From positions 1 to 41,169 of the forward strand of contig JAFEBQ010000021.1 of NCBI GenBank assembly GCA_018242585.1: DNA of 41,169 bases, read 5' to 3'. Position 1 is the stretch's first letter; the number at the start of each line of letters is the position of its first letter. The DNA comes from Planctomycetota bacterium (GTDB taxonomy: Bacteria > Planctomycetota > Planctomycetia > Pirellulales > PNKZ01). The notes under the pieces are model-generated. The model was not told where the DNA came from. It worked only from the letters and a program-made list of their open reading frames with translations, and did not search any database. The translations under genes were made by a program, and so were the position numbers. Of the stretch, positions 8,068 to 16,300 are shown piece after piece.

Positions 8068-9867
8068 CTAGAGCAACGAATCAAGCTCGTCGACCAGATG
8101 GTCAAACCGCGCCAGCGCCGTATCGACGGCGTGGGGTTGTTCCATGTCGACGCCGGCGCCACGTAGCAAATCAAGCGGATCCTTCGAGCAGCCGCCGCGC
8201 AGAAAGTTCAAGTAGTCGTTCAGCTCGCTCTTGCCACCCTGGGTGACGCGCTCCGCCAAAGCGATCGCCGCCGACAAGCCGGTGGCGTATTTATAGACGT
8301 AGAAGGCCCGATAGAAGTGCGGGATGCGGAAGCATTCGAGCGACAAGACATCGTCGATCGCGAACTTGGGGCCGAAGTACTGGTCGAGCAACTGGCGATA
8401 GACTTGGCGGAACGAGCCGAGCGTCAGCGGCTGGTGCGCTTCGGCCAGGGCGTGGGTCAGCTTCTCGAACTCGGCGAACATCGTCTGGCGAAAGATCGTG
8501 CCGCGGATCGAATCGATCTCGCGATTGATCAGGAACGCCCGCTGCCGGTCGTCGCGGGCGTGGGCCACCAGGTGCTTCATCAGCAACTGTTCGTTGAACG
8601 TGCTGGCCACTTCGGCCACGAAGATCGTGTAGTCGTAGTACTGAAACGGCTGCGACCGGGCCGAGTAGTACGAGTGCATCGAGTGGCCCGCTTCGTGCGC
8701 CAGCGTAAAGACGTGATCCAGGACGTTGGCCTGATAGTTCATCAAGATGTACGGCTCGCCGTCGAACGAACCGCTGCTGAACGCGCCGCTTTGCTTGCCG
8801 CGATTCTCGTAGCGATCGCACCAGCGCCCGCGCAGGCCCGCCGCCAGGGCCGCGTTGTACTCCGCTCCCAACGGCTGCAAGGCTTCGATCACCACGTCGA
8901 CCGCGCGGTCCCAGGGATAATGCGTTTCCAACTCCGACAAGATCGGCACGTAGGTGTCGTAGTGGTGGATGTCGCGGAGCTTCATCTTGCGCCGCCGCAG
9001 CTCGTAATACTTGTGCAGCGACGGCAAGTAGCGGTGGATGCTGCCGATCAGATTGTCATAGACCTTGGCTGGCACCTTGTCGGGGAACAGAGCCGCGGCC
9101 AGGGCGCTCGCATGGTTCCGCGCCTGGGCGTAGTAAACGTCCCGATGGATCGAGCCAGCCAGCGTGGCGGCCAGCGTGTTTTCGTGCGCCGCGAACTGGG
9201 CGTAGTACTGCTCGAACGCGGTGCGCCGCACGTCGCGCGACGGCGAGTGCAACAGGGCCGAGAACGAAGCGTGCGACAGCTCGACGGTTTGCCCCTTCTC
9301 GTTCTTGACCGTGCCGAACTTCAAGTCGGCGTCGTTCAACTGGCGAAAGGCCTGGCCCGCGGCCGAGGCCATCTCGCCCTGCATGGCCAACAGCTTTTCC
9401 TCGCCGGGCGTCAGTGTGTGGGGCTGGTAGCGGATGATCCGCTCGAGCAGCAGCCGGTAGGGCTTGAGTTCGGTCGACGCCAAATACTTCTTCAACTTGG
9501 CCGCCGGCAGCGCCAGAATCTCGGGGCGAAGGTACGCCGCCGCCTGGCCCAGCCGGCTGCTGGCGCCGCGAAACCGCGCGGTCATCCCCTGGTACGTGCT
9601 GTTGGCGGTGTCCTCGGCCGACTTGAGGAACGCATAGCCGCCGATCCGCTCGCCGGCCCGGTCGGTGTCGAGGTCGTACTTCAAGCAGGCGGCCAGCGCC
9701 TGGGGGCCGTCCCCCAAGTGCCCCTGGAACTTGGCGAAGCCGGCGGCGCGCTTTTCCCAGCGCGTGAACGCCTTTTCCCAGGCGGCATCGTCGGGGAATA
9801 GCAGCGTGAGATCCCAGGTGTCTTGGGTCTTAACGTCTTGGCGAGCAGGTAGTTTGGCGACGGGCAT
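8068..9867 (-). CDS. pepF: Oligoendopeptidase F, M3 family metallopeptidase
   Basis: 599 residues, the usual length of PepF. It hydrolyses short peptides in the cytoplasm using one zinc ion. The zinc site is HEAGH (H391, E392, H395), embedded in FTLAHEAGHSMHSYYS, and the downstream Glu ligand lies in EVASTFNEQLL. The N-terminal part shows the expected pattern (TWDLTLLFPDDAAWEKAF, then long helices). The start at 9867 (MPVAKLPARQ) agrees with the family. It follows hsdM by 43 bases that hold low-complexity repeat sequence, and is probably an independent gene. Confidence 0.95.
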   Translation of the reverse strand: MPVAKLPARQDVKTQDTWDLTLLFPDDAAWEKAFTRWEKRAAGFAKFQGHLGDGPQALAACLKYDLDTDRAGERIGGYAFLKSAEDTANSTYQGMTARFRGASSRLGQAAAYLRPEILALPAAKLKKYLASTELKPYRLLLERIIRYQPHTLTPGEEKLLAMQGEMASAAGQAFRQLNDADLKFGTVKNEKGQTVELSHASFSALLHSPSRDVRRTAFEQYYAQFAAHENTLAATLAGSIHRDVYYAQARNHASALAAALFPDKVPAKVYDNLIGSIHRYLPSLHKYYELRRRKMKLRDIHHYDTYVPILSELETHYPWDRAVDVVIEALQPLGAEYNAALAAGLRGRWCDRYENRGKQSGAFSSGSFDGEPYILMNYQANVLDHVFTLAHEAGHSMHSYYSARSQPFQYYDYTIFVAEVASTFNEQLLMKHLVAHARDDRQRAFLINREIDSIRGTIFRQTMFAEFEKLTHALAEAHQPLTLGSFRQVYRQLLDQYFGPKFAIDDVLSLECFRIPHFYRAFYVYKYATGLSAAIALAERVTQGGKSELNDYLNFLRGGCSKDPLDLLRGAGVDMEQPHAVDTALARFDHLVDELDSLL

Positions 9868-9910
9868 GGGGAAAAGAGGGGCTGGGGGTTAGGGGCTAGA
9901 GGCTAGTGGG

Positions 9911-11521
9911 TCAGTGGTCCGTGGCATTCACTTTTTCCGCGATGGCCGTGAACTGTTCCAGCGCGGTCTGCAAATCGTCCGCGATTTCCTGGGCCAGTAC
10001 ATCCGGGTCGGGCAGATCGTCGGAGTCTTCGAGGCTCTGATCCTTGAGCCAGAAAATGTCGAGGTTCGCCTTGTCACGCTTCATCAGGTCTTCGTAGTCA
10101 TACGAGCGCCAGCGCCCTTCGGGATTCTTCTCGGCGTCCCAGGTCGCCTTGCGGCGCTGCCGGCTGGCGGGCTTGTAGCAGGCCACGAACTCGTCGAGGT
10201 CCGCGCGTTGAATTGGATTGGTCTTCTGCGTGAAGTGCATGTTCGTGCGCAGATCGTAGACCCAGAGGGTCTTGGTCCAGGGCTTTTCCTGGGCGGGCTT
10301 GGCGTCGAAGAACAGCACGTTGGCCTTCACGCCTTGGGCGTAGAAGATGCCGGTTGGCAGTCGCAACAGGGTATGCACATCGCACTGCTTGAGCAGGTTG
10401 CGGCGCACGGTTTCGCCCGCGCCTCCCTCGAACAGCACGTTGTCCGGCACCACGATGGCGCAGCGCCCGTTGACCTTGAGCAGCGTTTTGACGTGCTGCA
10501 AAAAGTTCAACTGCTTGTTCTTGGTCGAGGTCCAGAAATCCTGCCGCTCGTAGGACTGGTCTTCCTTTTCGAGATCGCCCGCCTCGTTCACGACGGCGAT
10601 GCTGCTTTTCTTGCCGAACGGCGGATTGGTCAGCACCACGCTGAACCGCTCGTCCGGATCGCTCGCCAAGCTATCGACGCCCGACCTGATCGGACACGTA
10701 GAAGTAGAAGCGGCATCTTGCCGCTTGGCAGGCGTCTCTGCAACGCGACTAGAAGTCGCGTCTACGCGCTTTGTGGGCATCTCGGAAACGCGGCTGGAAG
10801 TCGCGTCTACGCCACCGTCGATGCCGTGCAGGTACAGGTTCATAATGCAGAGCCGCGCCGTGTTCGGCACCAACTCCCAGCCTCTCACGAACTTGGTCCG
10901 CAGGTGCTTCTTCTGGTCCTTGTCGAGCGACCGGCCCTGATGCTTGGCGACGTAATCGTAGGCGTTCAGCAGAAAGCCGCCCGTTCCCGCCGCTGGGTCG
11001 CAAACCGTGTCGTCGGCGGTCGGCTGCACGCAATCGACGATTCCTTTGATGAGTTCGCGCGGCGTGAAATACTGGCCCGCGCCCTTCGGGCTTTCCGCCG
11101 CGCTCTTGGCGAGCAGCCCTTCGTAAATGTCCCCCTTCACGTCGGCGTCCATGCTCGACCACTTTTCCACGTCGATCAGATCGACGATCAACCGGCGCAG
11201 CGTGGCCGGGTTCTGGATTTCGGGTCGGGCCTTCTTGAAGATTTCGCCCAGCATGCCGGGCTGCTTGCCAAGTTCTTCGAGGATGTGCCGATAGTGGGCT
11301 TCGAGTTCGTCCCCCTCGCGCTTGAGCAGGCTTTCCCAGCCATACTTCGGCGGCACGATGGGCGCGCGGTTATAGGGTGGCTTGGTCTGCTCGTCGGCCA
11401 TCTTGAGAAAGAGCAGAAAGGTGATCTGCTCGGTGTAGGCCAGGTACGAAAGGCCATCGTCGCGCAGCACATGCGCGAAGTTCCAGGCTTTGTTGACGAT
11501 GTTTTGGGAATCAGAACTCAT
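9911..11521 (-). CDS. hsdM: Type I restriction-modification N6-adenine methyltransferase subunit
   Basis: 536 residues, HsdM of an EcoEI/type IB-like system. It methylates adenine in the recognition site as part of HsdM2S and is also needed for restriction. The N-terminal helical domain (NKAWNFAHVLRDDGLSYLAY), SAM motif I DPAAGTGGFLL (D175) and catalytic NPPF (N299-F302) are present. Between them, residues 238-273 (nt 10704-10810) are encoded by three REP palindromes and read VDATSSRV...VDATSSRV...RQDAAST; ordinary HsdM proteins go straight from LYLHGI to PIRSGVDSL. The ATG at 11521 (MSSDSQN) lies four bases after the hsdS stop; an alternative in-frame ATG at 11542 lies inside a REP and would add MPLLRES. 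The reading frame is intact. Confidence 0.95.
   Translation of the reverse strand: MSSDSQNIVNKAWNFAHVLRDDGLSYLAYTEQITFLLFLKMADEQTKPPYNRAPIVPPKYGWESLLKREGDELEAHYRHILEELGKQPGMLGEIFKKARPEIQNPATLRRLIVDLIDVEKWSSMDADVKGDIYEGLLAKSAAESPKGAGQYFTPRELIKGIVDCVQPTADDTVCDPAAGTGGFLLNAYDYVAKHQGRSLDKDQKKHLRTKFVRGWELVPNTARLCIMNLYLHGIDGGVDATSSRVSEMPTKRVDATSSRVAETPAKRQDAASTSTCPIRSGVDSLASDPDERFSVVLTNPPFGKKSSIAVVNEAGDLEKEDQSYERQDFWTSTKNKQLNFLQHVKTLLKVNGRCAIVVPDNVLFEGGAGETVRRNLLKQCDVHTLLRLPTGIFYAQGVKANVLFFDAKPAQEKPWTKTLWVYDLRTNMHFTQKTNPIQRADLDEFVACYKPASRQRRKATWDAEKNPEGRWRSYDYEDLMKRDKANLDIFWLKDQSLEDSDDLPDPDVLAQEIADDLQTALEQFTAIAEKVNATDH
10704..10810. repeat. Three REP palindromes inserted in hsdM
   Basis: REP units at 10704-10726 (starts GTAG on the plus strand), 10742-10765 and 10787-10810 (both end CTAC). 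Each has a GCGGC/GCCGC-type stem with a five-base loop, and the GTAG tetranucleotide lies at the outer foot. The last two differ by a few bases that weaken the stem (GTCGC). Translated in frame with hsdM. Confidence 0.9.
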
Positions 11522-11525
11522 GCTC

Positions 11526-13352
11526 TCACGTAGAAGCGGCATCTTGCCGCTTTCTGCCAGGTTTTTTTCTGGGTATTTGTGTTGGTGGTATCTGAACTGT
11601 TCTCGCGGACGATGCGTTTCGCCGCTTTCTGCCAGGTTTTTTTCTGGGTATTTGTGTTGGTGGTATCTGAACTGTTCTCGCGGACGATGCGTTTCGCCGC
11701 TTTCTGCTAGGTTTTTTTCTGGGTATTTGTGTTTCTGGTATCTGAACTGTTCGCGCAGGCGATGCGTTTCGCGGCTTGTCGGAAACGCGGCGGGACGCCG
11801 CGTCTACTAAAATCGCGCTCGCGGGTTCGTCGTTCGGGTCTTGGGGGACGAGCTTTCCCTCGAAGGCTCGCTTGAGGATGCTTTGCCGCAGGCGAGAGGC
11901 GCGGAGCAGGTTGGCTTCGATCTGCTTTTCGGCGGCGGTGATCAACGAAAGGTGTGCCTCGACCTCGATGACGATTTGCTTTTGTTCATCAATCGGCACT
12001 AGCGGGAAGGGCAAAACGGAAAACTTCGCCGCGCTCAAATGGTTGATCCCCACCCCAGCAGAAACTTTGGCAAAGAGCTTGCTTCGGTAGTAATGACGAA
12101 AGACCGTCAATGGATACTCGCTTGGAATCCCCTCTGGACGAAGACGGATCACCGTATTCTGAAAACAGCAGTCCTCGATCTCGCCGTTCCATAAGACAGG
12201 TTTCCCCACCTGATCGGGACTCCCCGATGCTTCTGAAAGAAGAATGTCGCCAGGATGAAGGCGATACGTCTCCATTTCTCGCGGAATGAACTCCATGTCG
12301 AGAACATCTGACAAATCCAACCCTGCTTCGGTTAGATTGGCGGCTCGAATGTATTTCGTCGGATACTTGTTGCTCCGGTTCTTTGGCGAGCGTTGACGGC
12401 CAAGTTGAACTTGGCCGAGTTGTTGCACACTCGCCCAGCACCAGCTTGCGGGGAGTTCTGGCAGGTCGGTTGTGTCGGGTGGGGCTGGCTCGACGTATTT
12501 GGCCTTCCAGTTCTTTGGGGGTTTCTTCTTCGTAGAAGCGGCATCTTGCCGCTTTTCTTGAACGCGGCGAGACGTCGCGTCTGCTTGCGCGAACTTGGCG
12601 AGTTGGTCGGCTTCCCACTTCTGGCGGCGCTCGATCAGGATGCGTTCGAGCAGCTTCGACGCCGGTTCGACAGTAGTAGTAGACGCGGCATCCTGCCGCG
12701 TTGGTTGGTCGCTGGAAACGCGGCTGGAAGCCGCGTCTACGTGATGGTGATGGTGCTGGGCGCGCCAGGCGGCGGTTAGCTTGCCTTCGACCGCCGCTTT
12801 CAGAACGGCGGCGCGGTAACGCTTGAGATTCGCCTTGGCCCGTTCGAGCGCCGCCACCCCGGCATCGAGATCGGAGAACAGTTCTTCGATTTTGGCAACG
12901 ATTCGATTCTGCTCGTTGAGTGGAGCTATGCAAAGCGGGATTTTCCGCATGGCTCCTTGAGTAAGTTTTAGTCGAGTCGTTCCATTGGCAAATGGTCGAT
13001 AGTCCGTGCAATTCAGGGCATGAAGCAAATAACGGTTGTCTAGGACGCCATTCATACCGTGGAGAACATGCGCGTGATTATTGACCCACGACTTTCCTTG
13101 CACCCGATATGCTTTTGGCTTGGTCGGATCAAAAAAGGGAGCGCCATCTTCCCCAAGCAAAATGAATTCGCCATCCATAAGGTAATTGTCGATCCAACCG
13201 ACTTGTCCAGTCGCACCATAATATGGATAGGGACCGGGCCGTGTAGCACGCTCATCCGAGTTGACAGGCTGGCGTAGATCGTCTCGAACAACCACGACCT
13301 GCTCAAGCAAAGCGTTTGCCCATCCTTTCGGCAATCCATTCGATTCGCTCAT
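11526..13352 (-). CDS. hsdS: Type I restriction-modification specificity subunit
   Basis: 608 residues with two target-recognition domains: one at about 8-160 (LPKGWANALLEQVVVV ... IPLCIAPLNEQNRIVAKIE), central conserved helix about 165-200 (LKRYRAAVLKAAVEGKLT), the second at about 290-455 (LPASWCWASVQQLGQV ... VPIDEQKQIV), and the second helix ending GKLVPQDPNDEPASAIL near 514. HsdS defines the DNA sequence recognised. Three stretches are REP-encoded: residues 205-225, 257-274 and the whole C-terminus from about 516 to 608, where a 25-residue basic unit (RTVQIPPTQIPRKKPGRKR) repeats three times and the protein ends RQDAAST. Normal HsdS would end EPASVLLERIRAER. The start overlaps the hsdR stop (ATGA), so translation is probably coupled. 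Confidence 0.93.
   Translation of the reverse strand: MSESNGLPKGWANALLEQVVVVRDDLRQPVNSDERATRPGPYPYYGATGQVGWIDNYLMDGEFILLGEDGAPFFDPTKPKAYRVQGKSWVNNHAHVLHGMNGVLDNRYLLHALNCTDYRPFANGTTRLKLTQGAMRKIPLCIAPLNEQNRIVAKIEELFSDLDAGVAALERAKANLKRYRAAVLKAAVEGKLTAAWRAQHHHHHVDAASSRVSSDQPTRQDAASTTTVEPASKLLERILIERRQKWEADQLAKFAQADATSRRVQEKRQDAASTKKKPPKNWKAKYVEPAPPDTTDLPELPASWCWASVQQLGQVQLGRQRSPKNRSNKYPTKYIRAANLTEAGLDLSDVLDMEFIPREMETYRLHPGDILLSEASGSPDQVGKPVLWNGEIEDCCFQNTVIRLRPEGIPSEYPLTVFRHYYRSKLFAKVSAGVGINHLSAAKFSVLPFPLVPIDEQKQIVIEVEAHLSLITAAEKQIEANLLRASRLRQSILKRAFEGKLVPQDPNDEPASAILVDAASRRVSDKPRNASPARTVQIPETQIPRKKPSRKRRNASSARTVQIPPTQIPRKKPGRKRRNASSARTVQIPPTQIPRKKPGRKRQDAAST
11530..11807. repeat. REP-bounded tandem array encoding the HsdS C-terminus
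   Basis: A REP with GTAG foot at 11530-11552 and an inverted REP ending CTAC at 11784-11807 enclose three units of exactly 75 bp (11546-11620, 11621-11695, 11696-11770). Units 1 and 2 are almost identical; unit 3 has a few substitutions. Each unit begins with a decayed half of the REP (GCCGCTTTC at the edge, RRNASSA versus RQDAAST in protein), which suggests that a REP end was amplified with its flank. 75 bp is 25 codons, so copy changes keep the frame. Confidence 0.9.
12532..12584. repeat. REP pair inserted in hsdS, second linker
   Basis: REP at 12532-12554 (GTAG foot) and inverted REP at 12561-12584 (ends CTGC, one base off CTAC). The 53-bp pair encodes ADATSRRVQEKRQDAAST between KFAQ and KKPPKNW, residues that are normally close together in HsdS. 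Confidence 0.88.
12679..12740. repeat. REP pair inserted in hsdS, first linker
   Basis: REP at 12679-12702 (GTAG foot, stem ACGCGGCATCCTGCCGCGT) and inverted REP at 12717-12740 (ends CTAC). It encodes VDAASSRVSSDQPTRQDAAST. A run of GTAGTAGTAG at the foot and CAT/CAC repeats at the other side (five histidines in HsdS) suggest slippage at the borders. Confidence 0.9.
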
Positions 13353-16300
13353 GCCGCCAACCTCAGGTTGAGTTCATCGAGGATGCCGGAGAGCTTGTCG
13401 CCAAACAGTTCATACGCGCGGCCCAAGCCGCCGATGGTGTTGAACGGCACTTCTTCGAGATCGTCTTGTTCGATGGCGAGGCTGCTGGCGATGTGGTCCT
13501 TGATCGCGTCGAGCCAGCGGCGCTGATCGGCGGTGAACGTGACGCCCGCCGACTGCTTTTCGCTCAGCCACGTCTGATACCGCTGCTCGACGGTCATGCC
13601 GACCGGCGCCAGCGGCGTGTCGGGGTGAATGGCGTGCCGCACCAGGGCGATCACATCGACCAGCATCAGCTTGCGGCTCGTCGTAGAAGCGGCATCCTGC
13701 CGCTTTAATTGTTGGTTCTGAATGCGGCTGGAAGCCGGATCGGGCGGATTTTCAATGCGGCTGGAAGCCGCGTCTACTTGTTGCTTTAATTGTTGGTCCT
13801 GAATGCGGCTGGAAGCCGCATCTACGATAACGGGGCTGGAAGCCGCGTCTACGAGTTCGAATGCTTGCCAGAGGCGCGAGAGCGATTCAGGTCGCGCAGG
13901 ATCGACGAAGAACGGCGGCTGGTTGAGCTTGGCGGCTAGTTCCTTGACGTGCCGGAAGCGCAGGCCCGCGCGGTAGGGCTGGCTGTACAAGACCTGGAGC
14001 GCCTCGATCTCGTCCTTGTTGTCTTCGATGAACTGGCGAAAGCTGGTGAGCATCGACTTGGCTTTTTCGAGCGCCGCCGCGTCGAAGCCCGCCCGCAGGA
14101 GTTGATCGGGCGTTTGTTCGTCGATCACCTGTTCGAGCGCCTGCTTGGCGCCGAGGATCATGTTGCGCAGCTTGGGGTTGAGGAACGGCTTGAGCGCGGC
14201 GCGCATGCGCTCTTGTTCCACTTGGGCAACCTGCTGTTCGCTGGGTTCCCAAGTAGATGCGGCGTCCCGCCGCATGGCCAGGTCGCTCGACAAGGTGTAC
14301 GTGTCGTCAGCCAACCCCACGGGGTTGTTCTGGATATAGAGTTCGATGCGTTGGAGCGCGTCGGGCGAGCGAACGATATGATCAAACGATTCCTTCTGCC
14401 AGAACTGTCCCTGTTGTTGGAGCAGCGCGTTGATTTGCTTTGCCGTAAATGATTTCCAAGAGTGGAGAATGCTCGACAATTCGTGACCGGCCAGGGGAGT
14501 TAGCACGACATGGACATGATTGGGCATGACCACCCAGGACCGCAACTCATAGCGTTGGGATTGGAAGTGCAAGAGGGCGTCAACCACGATTTGGCGCACG
14601 TCCCCGCGGGCGAGCGAGCAGGCTCCGTAGCCGGCGTCGAGCCAACCTTGAATGCGTGCGGAAAATCGCCGATGGTATTCCCGCCTGGTTTCAGGTGAAT
14701 GAGGCTCGGGATGTTGAGCGAGCCACGCTTCGCGTTCAGCGATCCAAAGGGCAAGTTTGTCTTGCGGCAAACTGTCGGCCAGACGAAAGGTAACGAAGTA
14801 CGTTGCTCCTTCCTGCCGCCAATGCGGTAAATTGCCGTCGAGATTCGCGAGCGGTTCCGCCGGATCGAAATAGCCGATCAGGGACGCGGAATCTTGCAGT
14901 GCTGGGTGAAAGCGGCAGGATGCCGCTGCTACGGTTTCGTCGGCGTCGATGCTATGTAGCAGGTCGGCGCTCAGGGTGGCCAAGTCCTTGCCGCCAGCGG
15001 CTTGCTCGATGCGAACCTGCTGATCTCCGTCGAGTTGTCGTTCGAGCCGGGCCAATCGTGACGCCAGCGTGGAAACCACGTCGGGATCGGCGGCACCCGC
15101 GGCCACGAAGTTCAACAGTTTGTCGAGCGGGACCGAGGGTTGACGGTCGAGGGGCTTGGTAGCCGATTTTTCCTCTTCGCAGACACCGACGGCATCAATA
15201 ATGACGAAGTGCGTCTTGTGCTTGGCGTCGGGGGTGACGCTTTGCAGCACGTCGGGATCGACGACGCGGCAGCCGCGCCCTTTCATCTGCTCGAAGTAGG
15301 AGAGCGACCGGATGTTCCGCATGAAAACCAGGCATTCGAGCGGCTTCACGTCGGTCCCGGTGGCGATCATGTCCACGGTGACGGCGATGCGGGGATTGTA
15401 CGAGTTGCGAAAGTCGGCCAAAAGTTCTTCGGGTTTCTTGCCGGTGCTTTTCGACGTGATCTTCTGGCAGAAGTCGTTCCCCTTGCCGAATTCCTCGCGG
15501 ACGATTCGCACCACGTCTTCGGCGTGCAGGTCGGTCTTGGCGAAGATCAGCGTCTTGGGGACTTCGGTGCGGCCCGGAAAAATTTCGGGGAGCTTGTCCT
15601 TAAACGTGCGGACGACGAGGCGGATTTGGTTCTCGGCCACCACGTCGCGGTCAAGCTGGTTGGCCGTGTAGGTCAGGTCGTCGTCGAGTTCCTTGTACTT
15701 TCGCTGCTTGGTGCGCCGATCACGAAGCGGAGTAAAGATGCCTGGTTCCTTGACGAGCTTCGCCCCCTGGGCCGTGATCTTCGTTTCGATGCGATACACG
15801 TCGTAGCCGACGTTGACGCCATCGACGACGGCTTGTTCGTGCGAATAATCTTGCACCAGGTTGCCGTTGAAGAAGCCGATGGTCTGGGTCGTGGGGGTGG
15901 CCGTCAGCCCGATCAAGAAAGCGTCGAAGTAGTCGAGCACCTGCCGCCAGATGTTGTAGATGCTGCGGTGGCATTCATCGACCACGATGAAATCGAACGT
16001 CTCGATGGGAATCTTGGCGTTGTAGACGACGGGCAGCGGCTCGCGTAGAAGCGGCATCCTGCCGCTTTCAACGCGGCTGGAAGCCGCGTCTACATCCGCC
16101 TCGAATAGCGAGCCTTCCTCGTTTTCCTCGAGGTATTCTTCCTCGCCCTTGAGCATCGAGTAGAGCCGCTGGATGGTCGTGATGCAGACCTTGGCGGCGG
16201 GGTCGATGGTGTTCCGCTTCAATTGCTGGACGGAGTATTCCTCGGTGAGCTTGTAGCTGTTGAGGGGGCTGACGAATTGCTGGAACTCGTTGAGCGTCTG

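Noticed and set aside
8317..9801. Long plus-strand frame opposite pepF (494 codons)
   Set aside because: Antisense shadow of a gene with an intact HEAGH zinc site.
9914..11533. Long plus-strand frame opposite hsdM (539 codons)
   Set aside because: Codon composition is that of an antisense shadow in GC-rich DNA and the minus strand encodes a clear HsdM.
11490..11810. Plus-strand frame with three FFSGYLCWWYLN-like repeats
   Set aside because: It is the complement of the 75-bp repeats that encode the HsdS tail; no ribosome site and no independent evidence.
14253..14932. RAYT as a separate gene nested in hsdR
   Set aside because: I see no ATG, GTG or TTG with a ribosome site at its start and no stop at its end; it is read only as part of hsdR.
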